The notes under the pieces: generated by a model
Seen by the model: only the letters and a program-made list of their open reading frames with translations
Databases searched by the model: none
What the model was told of the DNA's origin: nothing
In this document: piece after piece, positions 42,350 to 50,520 of the stretch
Numbering within the stretch: the stretch's first letter is position 1
Layout: each line of letters begins with the position of its first letter
Position numbers and translations under genes: made by a program
Assembly: GCA_036499395.1 (NCBI GenBank)
Contig: DASYDW010000012.1
Coordinates: 1 to 64,000, forward strand
Length of the DNA stretch: 64,000 nucleotides
Direction: 5' to 3'
DNA from: Pirellulales bacterium
Lineage (GTDB): Bacteria; Planctomycetota; Planctomycetia; Pirellulales; JACPPG01

Positions 42350-43600
42350 TTAATGCTGGCCGTTACGCATGTGCCCCACGATCACTGACGCATTATGCCC
42401 GCCAAAGCCGAAGCTGTTGCTCATGGCAGTCACCACCTTCCGCTCGCGCGGCTGGTTGGGCGTGTAATCCAGATCGCACAGCGGGTCGGGATTGTGATAG
42501 TTGATCGTCGGCGGAATTATGTTGTGCCGCAGCGCCAGCACCGAAAGCACCAGCTCCACGCCGCCGCTCGCGCCCAGCAAATGCCCGAGCTGGCTCTTCG
42601 TGCTCGAGATGCTCAGGTCGCGGGCGTGTTCCTTGAACACCGTTTTCATGGCGGCCGTCTCGGCCTGATCTCCCAGCGGTGTGCTGGTACCGTGAGCATT
42701 GATGTACGTGACATCCGACAGCGGCACGCGGCCATCGGCCAGCGCATAGCTCATTGCCTTCGCGGCGCCGGTGCCATGTTCGTCGGGATGCGTAATGTGT
42801 CCGGCGTCAGCGCTCAGGCCGTAGCCGAGCACCTCGGCGTAAATCCGGGCGCCGCGGGCTTTGGCGTGCTCGATCTCCTCGAGAACCAACAAGCCGGCCC
42901 CTTCGCTGAGCACAAATCCGTCCCGTTCGCGATCGAACGGCCGGCTGGCCCCTGTCGGATTGTCGTTCATCTCGGACAGGGCCCGCATATTCGCAAAGCC
43001 GCTGATCCCCATCGGCGTCAGAGCCGCCTCGGTGCCGCCGGTCACCATCACATCGGCGTCGCCGTACTGGATGGCCTTATACGAATCGCCGATCGCGTTG
43101 GTCGCGCTCGCGCAGGCCGTGGCTACCGCGGCGCTGGGGCCGCGCAATTGGAACTCGATCGAGATTTGCCCGCAGGCCGCGTTCACCATCAATTTGGGAA
43201 TGGTGAAGGCAGACACCTTGTCCGGCCCCTTTTCCAAGAGCCGGGCGTGCTGCGTCTCGATCTCGTTCAGTCCGCCGATACCGGTCCCCAAGATCACGCC
43301 GCAACGAAACGGGTCCTCTTTCGAGAAATCGAGACCCGAGTCGCGCACGGCGTCGATGCCGGCGACCATGGCGAATTGCGTAAAGCGGTCAAGCCGCTTC
43401 GCATCCTTAGCTGATATGTAACCGTCCGTGGTCCAGTTCTGGACTTCGCCGCCGAATTTGACTTTGTATTGAGTCGTGTCGAACGAAGTTAGCGGATGAA
43501 TCCCGCTTTCGCCCTGACAAATCCGTTGCCAGAGGTCGTCGACTCGGCAGCTTAGGGAAGTGACTGCTCCAAGGCCGGTTACGACTACGCGTCGTTTCAT
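42350..43600 (-). CDS. fabF: 3-oxoacyl-[ACP] synthase II
   Basis: 416 residues with the full FabF set: catalytic Cys163 in '[13 protein letters not shown]', His303 in '[12 protein letters not shown]', Lys335/His340 in '[13 protein letters not shown]', and the gate loop '[11 protein letters not shown]'. It elongates acyl-ACP with malonyl-ACP in the cytoplasm. Its ATG overlaps the acpP stop (ATGA at 43597-43600), so the two are translationally coupled. It is the normal enzyme against which the altered paralogue at 39038-40339 can be compared. Confidence 0.96.
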   Translation of the reverse strand: MKRRVVVTGLGAVTSLSCRVDDLWQRICQGESGIHPLTSFDTTQYKVKFGGEVQNWTTDGYISAKDAKRLDRFTQFAMVAGIDAVRDSGLDFSKEDPFRCGVILGTGIGGLNEIETQHARLLEKGPDKVSAFTIPKLMVNAACGQISIEFQLRGPSAAVATACASATNAIGDSYKAIQYGDADVMVTGGTEAALTPMGISGFANMRALSEMNDNPTGASRPFDRERDGFVLSEGAGLLVLEEIEHAKARGARIYAEVLGYGLSADAGHITHPDEHGTGAAKAMSYALADGRVPLSDVTYINAHGTSTPLGDQAETAAMKTVFKEHARDLSISSTKSQLGHLLGASGGVELVLSVLALRHNIIPPTINYHNPDPLCDLDYTPNQPRERKVVTAMSNSFGFGGHNASVIVGHMRNGQH

Positions 43601-43845
43601 TTATGTCCGTTGGACTGCGACTTTTCGATGTACTCGATCGCCTGACCCACTGTTTGAATTTTTTCCGCAGCATCGTCCGGGATGTTGATATCGAACTCTT
43701 CCTCGAGTTCCATAACCAATTCCACGGTATCCAGACTGTCCGCACCAAGATCGTTCACGAACGAAGTCTCGGGCGTAACTTGCTCTTTGCTGACGCCGAG
43801 CTGTTCGGCCACGATGTCGATCACACGCTCTTTAACTGAGGCCAC
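43597..43845 (-). CDS. acpP: Acyl carrier protein
   Basis: 82 residues, acidic. The phosphopantetheine site is Ser37 in '[20 protein letters not shown]'. It starts with GTG at 43845, placed 9 bases after a strong AGGAGG on the minus strand. It carries growing acyl chains for FabD, FabG and FabF, whose genes surround it. A plausible promoter lies about 135-160 bases upstream (43980-44007), so acpP-fabF may be transcribed apart from fabD-fabG. Confidence 0.96.
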   Translation of the reverse strand: MASVKERVIDIVAEQLGVSKEQVTPETSFVNDLGADSLDTVELVMELEEEFDINIPDDAAEKIQTVGQAIEYIEKSQSNGHK

Positions 43846-44272
43846 TTTACTGGTCCTCCTTGCAGTTGCTTATGGAATATCCGCGCTTGGTTTTGCGAAA
43901 TTTGGGGGGGCGGCGGTTGCTATCGGTCAGGCCGCCCCTGTGAGTGAGCGACGCTTGGGCAAACTCGAAGCCCCAGCAAATTAAAGGGTTTCCGGAAAGA
44001 AGGTCAAGATATACCGACTTTTTCGTAGCCTGTCCATATCTACCAGCACCCCCAGGCGGCGCGTCCTGTTAGGTATTCGCACGCCTGAGCCCGTCCGCTC
44101 GACTTTCGCATTAGAGTCCGCCTTTCGAGCATTCGTCACATCTACGGCAAACGCACGCCAGATCGTCGGAAGCAATACGCCTGTCGGACTTTGCGAGGCA
44201 AGATCACGTCCGATTCACAAAAATCTCTCCGCACCGACGATCGGGGCGTAACGCGTTCCCTCTCGCTCGCCG
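43846..44272. other. Leader/promoter region upstream of acpP
   Basis: About 430 bases between fabG and acpP, wider than usual inside a fab operon. It holds the candidate promoter at 43980-44007 and an untranslated leader of roughly 130 bases. The short open frames in it do not look coding. Confidence 0.5.
43980..44007 (-). promoter_or_regulatory. Candidate sigma-70 promoter for acpP-fabF
   Basis: On the minus strand, TTGACC (44007-44002) and TTTAAT (43985-43980) are separated by 16 bases. Each matches the housekeeping consensus at five of six positions. The leader to the acpP GTG would be about 130 bases. Confidence 0.5.
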
Positions 44273-45043
44273 TCAGGCGGTCAATCCGCCGTCGATTGTG
44301 ATCACTTGCCCCGTAATGTAGGCCGCGGCACTGCTGCACAGGTACAGTACGGCCCCCACGACTTCCTCGGGCTGTCCGAGCCTGCGCACCGGCACCCGGC
44401 TGACGACTTCCTCCAGCACTTTTTCGCCCAGCTTCTCGGTCATTTCGGTCTCGATAAAGCCGGGAGCGATCGCGTTGACCGTCACCTTGCGCGTCGCTAG
44501 CTCGCGGGCCACGGAACGCGTCATGCCGATCAACCCCGCCTTCGACGCCGAGTAGTTCGACTGCCCCGGGTTCCCCATCAAGCCGGACACGCTGGCAATG
44601 TTCACGATCCGGCCATAGCGGGCCTGCATCATCGGCCGGGTCACGGCACGGGTGAACAAGAACGGTCCGCGCAAATTCGTGCCGATCACTTCGTCCCATT
44701 GCTCGTCCTGCATGCGCGGGATGAGCGTGTCGCGGGTGATGCCGGCGTTGTTGATCAGGATCTGCAGCTTTTCCCACTTCTCGAGCACGGCGTCGATCGT
44801 CTTCTGCACGCTTTCGCTCTGCGCGACATCGCAGGAAAACGCTTCGGCGGTGCCGCCCGCGGCTACGATCTCGTCGACTGTGCCGCGTAGCTTCTCGGCA
44901 TTGCGCGCGACACACGCCACGCGTGCGCCGGCCCGCGCCAGGCCGATCGCGATGGCACGTCCCAATCCTTGCGAGGCCCCCGTAACGAGCGCCGTCTGAC
45001 CGTGCAAATCGACCGAAAGTTTCGCTTCAATGCTGTCCGCCAC
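44273..45043 (-). CDS. fabG: 3-oxoacyl-[ACP] reductase
   Basis: 256 residues, classical short-chain dehydrogenase. The NADPH-binding turn is 'TGASQGLG' (about 21-28), 'INNAGITRD' is the N-N-A-G motif, and Ser151/Tyr164/Lys168 lie in 'NIASVSG' and 'SNYSASKAG'. 'APGFIETEMTEKL' and the C-terminal 'GQVITIDGGLTA' are FabG-typical. The start is GTG 45043, with AAGGAG 7 bases upstream. It reduces beta-ketoacyl-ACP in fatty-acid elongation. Sits 39 bases after fabD. Confidence 0.95.
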   Translation of the reverse strand: MADSIEAKLSVDLHGQTALVTGASQGLGRAIAIGLARAGARVACVARNAEKLRGTVDEIVAAGGTAEAFSCDVAQSESVQKTIDAVLEKWEKLQILINNAGITRDTLIPRMQDEQWDEVIGTNLRGPFLFTRAVTRPMMQARYGRIVNIASVSGLMGNPGQSNYSASKAGLIGMTRSVARELATRKVTVNAIAPGFIETEMTEKLGEKVLEEVVSRVPVRRLGQPEEVVGAVLYLCSSAAAYITGQVITIDGGLTA

Positions 45044-45082
45044 GCACGCACTCCTTTTTTAATTCGGGCAACCGGCAGCCTG

Positions 45083-45991
45083 TTAGTCCATCACACTCTG
45101 GCAAGAAATCTTGCGATCAATTCGCCGCAGTAAGCCGCGCAACACCCGTCCCGGGCCGACCTCGTAAAACTGGTCGAATCCCTGGCCAAGCAAGTATCGC
45201 AGCGAATCCTCCCACCGCACCGGGTTCACCACCTGCTTGACGAGCAGGGCGCGAATCTCTTCTGGGTTGGCATGCGTCACGGCGTCGACATTCGAGACGA
45301 CCGGAATCTTCGGGTCGTGCATCTTGGCCTTGGCCAATCCGGCCGAGAGCCGCGCCACAGCCGGCTCCATGATCTTGGTGTGAAAGGCCCCCGCCACGGC
45401 CAGCGGAACCGCCTTCATCGCGCCCGATTTCTCGGCCAGTTCGGCCGCCCGTTCGCAGGCAGCGTTACTTCCCGAAATGACGATATTGCCTGGGCAGAGC
45501 AAGTTCGCGATTTCCAAAACGTCACCGCCGCGAGCCTGATCGACGACCGTCTGCACCTGCACGCGTTCCATGCCGAGGATGCTGACCATGCCGCTGGCCA
45601 CCGCGTCCGCGGCATCCTGCATCGCCGCGCCGCGCAATTGGACAAGCCTTAGCCCGTCCTCGAAATCCAGCACGCCGGCGAACGTCAAAGCCGTGTACTC
45701 GCCCAGGCTCAAACCGGCCGCGGCCTCGCACGACAGCACGACGTCGGGCGATTCGGTCCGCAGGGCTTCGAGCGCCGCCAGGCTCGTGACGAAGAGCGCC
45801 GGCTGGCTGTAGACCGTGGAATCGAGCTCTTCGGCCGGCCCTTCGAAGCAGAGCTTGGCCAGGTCGAAGCCGAGCACTGCATTAGCGCGATCGTACAACT
45901 GACGCACGGCCGGCAGCTTCTCAGCGAGCGCCGCCCCCATGCCGACGTGCTGCGCACCCTGACCAGGAAACAAGAAGGCGATCTTCGACAC
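45083..45991 (-). CDS. fabD: Malonyl-CoA:ACP transacylase
   Basis: 302 residues from GTG 45991 (SKIAFLFPGQGAQHVGMG), with AAGGA about 10 bases upstream. The frame is open to 46090 with possible ATG starts, but the family begins here. The catalytic serine is in 'GLSLGEYTAL', the histidine in 'VAGAFHTKIMEPA', and 'SNVDAVTHANPEEIRALLVK' is the usual C-terminal block. It loads malonate onto ACP. It is followed by fabG; upstream is rpmF with a hairpin element between. Confidence 0.94.
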   Translation of the reverse strand: MSKIAFLFPGQGAQHVGMGAALAEKLPAVRQLYDRANAVLGFDLAKLCFEGPAEELDSTVYSQPALFVTSLAALEALRTESPDVVLSCEAAAGLSLGEYTALTFAGVLDFEDGLRLVQLRGAAMQDAADAVASGMVSILGMERVQVQTVVDQARGGDVLEIANLLCPGNIVISGSNAACERAAELAEKSGAMKAVPLAVAGAFHTKIMEPAVARLSAGLAKAKMHDPKIPVVSNVDAVTHANPEEIRALLVKQVVNPVRWEDSLRYLLGQGFDQFYEVGPGRVLRGLLRRIDRKISCQSVMD

Positions 45992-46356
45992 CCGTGGTGT
46001 TCCTTCTACGATTGTGGAGAGGGGCAAATCACCGCGTGCCATGCGCTCCGCGAAAGCGCACCGGCAAAAAAAGCCACTAGCAATAAGCACGCGTAGTTTA
46101 ACAACCTGCCGCGCAAGCGCAAGACCAGCTCACGGCCTAAGGGGTGCAGCCGTCCAATTGTGGTGCAAGTCCCGTTTGTGGTTCAGGCGTCCCGCCTGCA
46201 GACCGACATTCCGCGAGCAGGCGGGCGAGACGCCCGCCCCCCACTAATGCGAACGCCCTTTGCCCAGCGCAGGCGCGCAGTCCCGCACCGAAGTTCAATC
46301 TTTGGAGAAGGCCGCAGAATCCCTGCCCGCCCGACGTCTATTCGCCAGGCCGACGG
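45992..46356. other. Spacer between rpmF and fabD
   Basis: About 365 bases where plsX and fabH would sit in many bacteria. Neither is present. It holds the hairpin element at 46186-46234 and no protein-like frame. Confidence 0.6.
46186..46234. repeat. GC-rich intergenic hairpin element
   Basis: CCCGCCTGC (46191-46199) pairs perfectly with GCAGGCGGG (46217-46225) around a 17-base loop, and the stem resumes with GGCG (46186-46189) against CGCC (46231-46234) after a bulge. No T-run follows. It has the look of a dispersed REP-like element rather than a simple terminator. Confidence 0.55.
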
Positions 46357-46536
46357 CTATTCAGCCGGCTCGACCATGACGCGGCCCATGTAATAGCCGC
46401 AATTCGGGCAGATCACGTGCGACGGCAGGGCCGTGCTGCACTGCGGGCAGTAATGCAATTGCGGCGGCGTCTTGAAGTCGTGCGCCCGGCGGCTACGAGT
46501 CTTCATATTCGATTGACGGCGTTTTGGTACGGCCAT
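46357..46536 (-). CDS. rpmF: 50S ribosomal protein L32
   Basis: 59 residues, shorter than most predicted frames but unmistakable: 'MAVPKRRQSNMKTRSRRAHD' at the start, then two zinc knuckles 'YCPQCSTAL' and 'VICPNCGYYMGRVM'. This is the zinc-binding (C+) form of L32. ATG 46536 has GAGGA about 9 bases upstream. It stands at the head of the fatty-acid cluster (fabD-fabG-acpP-fabF), the common rpmF-fab arrangement, but plsX and fabH do not follow it here. Confidence 0.95.
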   Translation of the reverse strand: MAVPKRRQSNMKTRSRRAHDFKTPPQLHYCPQCSTALPSHVICPNCGYYMGRVMVEPAE

Positions 46537-46690
46537 GGTCGCGATTCCTCAGGTCCCCGCGACGACGCGCCAGGGCACCAACAAAGCCTGCTCGAACTCT
46601 CGGAAACGACTCACTTTAGGGGGCGATGCCGAGGCTGTCAATCGGTCAAAACACCCCCCGCCGTCCCCCAAAATCCTCAGTGACGCCCGT

Positions 46691-46759
46691 CTGTAGCCGG
46701 GCTCTGCGAGCCCGGAGCGGCACCAAACGACTCACTCAGGCTCACAAGGCCTGCTACAG
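46691..46759. repeat. REP-like element with CTGTAGC/GCTACAG ends
   Basis: 69 bases bounded by the perfect inverted repeat CTGTAGC (46691-46697) and GCTACAG (46753-46759). Inside is a GCCGGGCTCTGCGAGCCCGG hairpin. A second element with the same ends lies at 56420-56499, which makes this a repeat family within the window. It sits in the spacer upstream of rpmF. Confidence 0.65.
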
Positions 46760-46782
46760 AAATCACGCAGCTCACGCCACGG

Positions 46783-47223
46783 CTACACCAGCCGCGCCAC
46801 CCAGAACCCGGCCATCATCACGCACAGGCCGAAGTGCAACAGTAGCAGCACCATGATGGCCATGCCCGGGTAGCTGAACGGCTCGTTACGGCGCATCCAG
46901 ACGCGCCAGTAGATTAACAGCCCCTCGACGATGATCGCCGCCACCAGGGCACGATTCCCTCCGGGCGCGGCCCAGGCCAACAGCGCCGCCAGCGCCATCA
47001 CGCCCAGCAATTCGCGAATGCTGATCTGAAACTTCCCACCACTCCGCTCGCGGCGATAGGCGATGAAGTAGGCCACGATCAGCGACAGGAACGCGGCGCT
47101 ACAAAGCCGCACCGCCCACAAGACGAACTGCGAGTTGGCGCCCAGCAGCTCGAGCATCGGCGAACATGCGCCGGCAACCAGAAAGCACGCACCCGCGATC
47201 AGAAATTTCGTTCGCGTGACCAT
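46783..47223 (-). CDS. Small polytopic membrane protein, unknown function
   Basis: 146 residues from ATG 47223 (MVTRTKFLIAGACFLVAGAC). About four hydrophobic segments: 'FLIAGACFLVAGACSPML', 'LWAVRLCSAAFLSLIVAYFI', 'IRELLGVMALAALLAWAA' and 'GMAIMVLLLLHFGLCVMMAG'. The middle contains 'GKFQISIRELLGVMALAAL', a variant of the F-x-[FI]-S-[LI]-R motif seen in short planctomycete membrane proteins. It starts 30 bases after the alaS stop and is probably co-transcribed with it. Confidence 0.7.
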   Translation of the reverse strand: MVTRTKFLIAGACFLVAGACSPMLELLGANSQFVLWAVRLCSAAFLSLIVAYFIAYRRERSGGKFQISIRELLGVMALAALLAWAAPGGNRALVAAIIVEGLLIYWRVWMRRNEPFSYPGMAIMVLLLLHFGLCVMMAGFWVARLV

Positions 47224-47253
47224 GCGCTGCCCTCGCGCCACAATCAGCAAGCA

Positions 47254-49875
47254 CTACCCCACGTTCGCCGCCAACTGATCATGGATCGTCTGCCTCGCTT
47301 TTTCCAGCGCCGCGGGCAATTTCGCCGGATCTTTGCCGCCGGCCTGCGCCATGTCGGGGCGCCCGCCGCCACTGCCGCCGACGATCTCGGCCACGGCCTT
47401 AACCCACTGGCCGGCATGAACGCCCTTTTGCTCCAGGTCGCGGCTGATGCCGGCGATCAACAGGACTTTTCCTTCTTCGTGACTGGCCAGCAAGACCGCC
47501 GTCGGCGGCCCCTTGCGGCGCAGCACGTCGATCAACTGACGCAATGCCGCCGGATCGCCGCCGGGCACCTCGGCCACGATCACTTTCGTGCCCGAGACGT
47601 CCTCGGCCTCGGCCAGCAGCTTGTCGGGCGAGATCTCTTCACCTGCCGGGCCGCGCGCCGGCTGCTTCTTCAATTCGCGCACTTCCTTCGCGAGCGCCGC
47701 GACGCGGGCCGCCACTTCACTGACCGGTATCTTCAAGGTCGCGGCCACTTCGGCCAGCACGGCCTCTTCATTCTGTACACGTTCGATCGCCGCGGGCCCG
47801 GTGACGGCCGTGATGCGCCGTGTGCCGGCCGCCACGCTCTCTTCGCTTACGATCTTGAACAAGCCGGCCTGTCCGGTGTTGGTCAGATGCGTGCCGCCGC
47901 ACAATTCCTTGCTGAAATTCCCCATCGAGACGACCCGCACGACGTCCGGATATTTCTCGCCGAAGAGCATCATCGCCCCCAGCTTTCGCGCATCGGCAAT
48001 CGGCATCGATGTCCACTCCACCGGCGACGCCGAAATGACGCGGGCGTTCACCTCGGACTCGATCGTACGCAGCTCTTCGCGCGATAGCGGCTTCGGGTTC
48101 GTGAAGTCGAACCGCAGCCAGTCCCGGTCGACCTTCGATCCCTGCTGTTGGGCGTGTTGCCCCAGGTGCGTACGCAGCGCGTAATGCAGCATGTGCGTGG
48201 CCGAGTGCGCCCGCACGATCCCCGCGCGACGCTCGGCATCGACGCGTGCCGTGAGGGTCGCCCCCTGTTTCAAGATGCCAGACCGCAAATGGCCGACGTG
48301 CAGGATGAATCCCCCTTCGCGCAGCGTGCTCGTAACTTCGAATCGCACACCATCGGCCACCAGGTTGCCGGTATCGCCGACTTGCCCACCGCTTTCGCCA
48401 TAGAACGGCGTCTTGTCGAGCACCACCACGACGGGCTGCGAGTGTCCGACTTCGTCGATGTAGTCGCACAACTTGTCCTGAGCGATCAGCCCCACGACGC
48501 GCGCCGTCGATTCGAGCGTTTCGTAGCCCAGAAATTCACTGCCGTGCATCGCCTTCTTGAGTGCGTCGAGCGGGCTGGACTGGAACAGCTCGACCTTTTG
48601 CCCGCCGCCTGATTCGACGCCGTGTCGTTCCATCGCCGCGCGATAGCCGGACCAATCGAACGTGAAATTTCGCTCGGCCGCCAGCGTCTCGAACAACTCC
48701 GGCGGGAAACCGTGCGTCGTGTACATGTCGGCCGCTTCATCGCCCGAGACCATCACCCGGCCGGTGCGCCCCATCTCGCGGAAGACGCGATCGATTCGGT
48801 CCAGTCCGCCGTCGATTGTCGAGAAGAAGTTCGCTTCCTCCTTCGAGATCACCTGCGCGACACGCGACACGGTCTCGGCCAGCTCGGGGTACGGCCCGCG
48901 CATCAGCTCGACCACCTTCGGCACCAACTGGTGCAGGAACGGCGCGTGCAAACCGATCTGATGCCCGTCGAGCACCGCGCGGCGCAGCAGGCGCTTAACG
49001 ACGTATTTCTCTTTATTCGGCCCGGGATAGACGTTCTCGTGGATCGCGAAGGTGCAAGCCCGCACGTGATCGGCGATCCGCCGCAACCGCCGGCCATGCT
49101 CGCTGGCCGGGTCGTACTTCACGCCGCACACCTCGCCGGCCGCCTCGACCAGCGGGCGCAAGGTATCGATGTGATAATTCGTTTCGACCCCCTGCATCAC
49201 GGCCGCGGCGCGCTCGAGCCCCATGCCGGTGTCGATGTTCTTGCTCGGCAGCGGCCGCAAGTTGTCGGGCGGATTGCCGACGCGATTGAACTGCGTGAAC
49301 ACCAGGTTCCAGATTTCGACGGAGCCGCCGTTCGAGTGGAAGAAAATCTCGCTGCACGGCCCGCACACGCCATCCGGCCCTTGGCTGGGGGCGCCGGCCG
49401 GCCAGAAGTTGTCGTCCTCGCCGAAGCGCTCGATCCTGTTCGAGGGCAGCTTGATCTCGTCAGTCCAGATCTTGGCGGCCTCGTCATCGTCGACGTAGAC
49501 AGATACGCTGAGCTGCCCGCCCGGCAGGCCAAGCCATTTCTTGCTGGTCAGGAATTCCCAAGCCCAGTGGATCGCTTCGCGCTTGAAATAATCGCCGAAG
49601 CTGAAGTTGCCTAGCATCTCGAAGAACGTGTGGTGGTAGGCCGTCCGCCCCACATTATCGATGTCCCCCGTGCGGAGGCACTTCTGGCAGGTCGTGGCGC
49701 GGGTGAAGTCCAGCTTGCACTTGCCCAGGAAGTGATCCTTGAACTGGTTCATGCCGGCCGGCGTGAACAACACCGACGGATCCCAGGTGGGGACCAGCAC
49801 GTCGCTGGGGCGGCGGACGCACCCCTTGGACTCGAAGAAGGTTAAATATTTTTCGCGTAATTCGTCCGTCTTCAT
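47254..49875 (-). CDS. alaS: Alanyl-tRNA synthetase
   Basis: 873 residues, full length. Class II catalytic domain: 'FTPAGMNQFKDHFLG', 'HHTFFEMLGNFSFGDYFK' and 'NIDTGMGLERAAAVMQG'. The tRNA-recognition region is in the middle. The editing domain has both zinc/His motifs: 'HSATHMLHYAL' (HxxxH) and 'CGGTHLTNTG' (CxxxH). The C-terminal C-Ala/DHHA1 domain ends in 'GGSGGGRPDMAQAGGKDPAK'. It charges tRNA-Ala and clears Ser/Gly mischarges in the cytoplasm. ATG 49875 (MKTDELREKYLTFFESKG) is the family start. Confidence 0.97.
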   Translation of the reverse strand: MKTDELREKYLTFFESKGCVRRPSDVLVPTWDPSVLFTPAGMNQFKDHFLGKCKLDFTRATTCQKCLRTGDIDNVGRTAYHHTFFEMLGNFSFGDYFKREAIHWAWEFLTSKKWLGLPGGQLSVSVYVDDDEAAKIWTDEIKLPSNRIERFGEDDNFWPAGAPSQGPDGVCGPCSEIFFHSNGGSVEIWNLVFTQFNRVGNPPDNLRPLPSKNIDTGMGLERAAAVMQGVETNYHIDTLRPLVEAAGEVCGVKYDPASEHGRRLRRIADHVRACTFAIHENVYPGPNKEKYVVKRLLRRAVLDGHQIGLHAPFLHQLVPKVVELMRGPYPELAETVSRVAQVISKEEANFFSTIDGGLDRIDRVFREMGRTGRVMVSGDEAADMYTTHGFPPELFETLAAERNFTFDWSGYRAAMERHGVESGGGQKVELFQSSPLDALKKAMHGSEFLGYETLESTARVVGLIAQDKLCDYIDEVGHSQPVVVVLDKTPFYGESGGQVGDTGNLVADGVRFEVTSTLREGGFILHVGHLRSGILKQGATLTARVDAERRAGIVRAHSATHMLHYALRTHLGQHAQQQGSKVDRDWLRFDFTNPKPLSREELRTIESEVNARVISASPVEWTSMPIADARKLGAMMLFGEKYPDVVRVVSMGNFSKELCGGTHLTNTGQAGLFKIVSEESVAAGTRRITAVTGPAAIERVQNEEAVLAEVAATLKIPVSEVAARVAALAKEVRELKKQPARGPAGEEISPDKLLAEAEDVSGTKVIVAEVPGGDPAALRQLIDVLRRKGPPTAVLLASHEEGKVLLIAGISRDLEQKGVHAGQWVKAVAEIVGGSGGGRPDMAQAGGKDPAKLPAALEKARQTIHDQLAANVG

Positions 49876-50018
49876 CGGATTTCGCGCTCGGCGGCCACGG
49901 GATTTATCAGAAACCGGCCATCATAGCGGGGCCCGCCAAACGCGACCAGCGGAGCCGGGCAGTGTGCCAACTGGTGAATTGTCTGTACGCGGGTCGCGCA
50001 TCAACGTTGGGATAGCGC

Positions 50019-50414
50019 CTATGGCCTTTGTTCAGCAGATTCCGTCGTGCTTCCAGGTTTTGGTTCCAACCACGACTCGTCAGGCCAGTGTCGCTTTTCA
50101 CCAAATGACCGCGCTTCTTCGGGGCTCAGTAGCCCTTTGCGCACGTATAGCCGTTTCAGGCCGAGGTATGTTAAGAAACCCGCGAAAATAGCGACAACGA
50201 AACTCGTGCAAACCGCCACCACATCGAGCGCTGCGGGCCACGCGGCCGCACCAGCTAGGAAGTCCCGAAGCGTCACGCATCCAAATAACGACAGCACAGT
50301 TACAGCGATCGACAGCAGCGAACTCAACCACGTCAAGAAAACCAGACGCCATTTCATGCGCTTGCCGCGCATGTATTCGGGCTGGGTCAGCCTAAAACTC
50401 CGATGGCGCTGCAT
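50019..50414 (-). CDS. Small two-segment membrane protein, unknown
   Basis: 131 residues from ATG 50414; ATG 50357 (MKWRLVFLTWLSSLLSI) is a good alternative. Two membrane segments: 'WRLVFLTWLSSLLSIAVTVL' and 'DVVAVCTSFVVAIFAGFLTY', followed by a charged tail ('LYVRKGLLSPEEARSFGEKR'). The hydrophobic pattern and the charged cytoplasmic end look like a real protein, but no family is recognised. Base composition is a little less GC-rich than in the neighbours. Confidence 0.5.
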   Translation of the reverse strand: MQRHRSFRLTQPEYMRGKRMKWRLVFLTWLSSLLSIAVTVLSLFGCVTLRDFLAGAAAWPAALDVVAVCTSFVVAIFAGFLTYLGLKRLYVRKGLLSPEEARSFGEKRHWPDESWLEPKPGSTTESAEQRP

Positions 50415-50520
50415 CTTCACGGAATCGTGTCCTGTACTCGTCCGAGTGGTCCGCTAGCGATCGCGAGCCACGAGATAGAGGACCAGAAAGGCGCGCGTCG
50501 GGTTCGGTGCCGCGATCGCG

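Noticed and set aside
48622..49614. Plus-strand frame of 330 residues opposite alaS
   Set aside because: Antisense shadow; alaS is complete and unambiguous.
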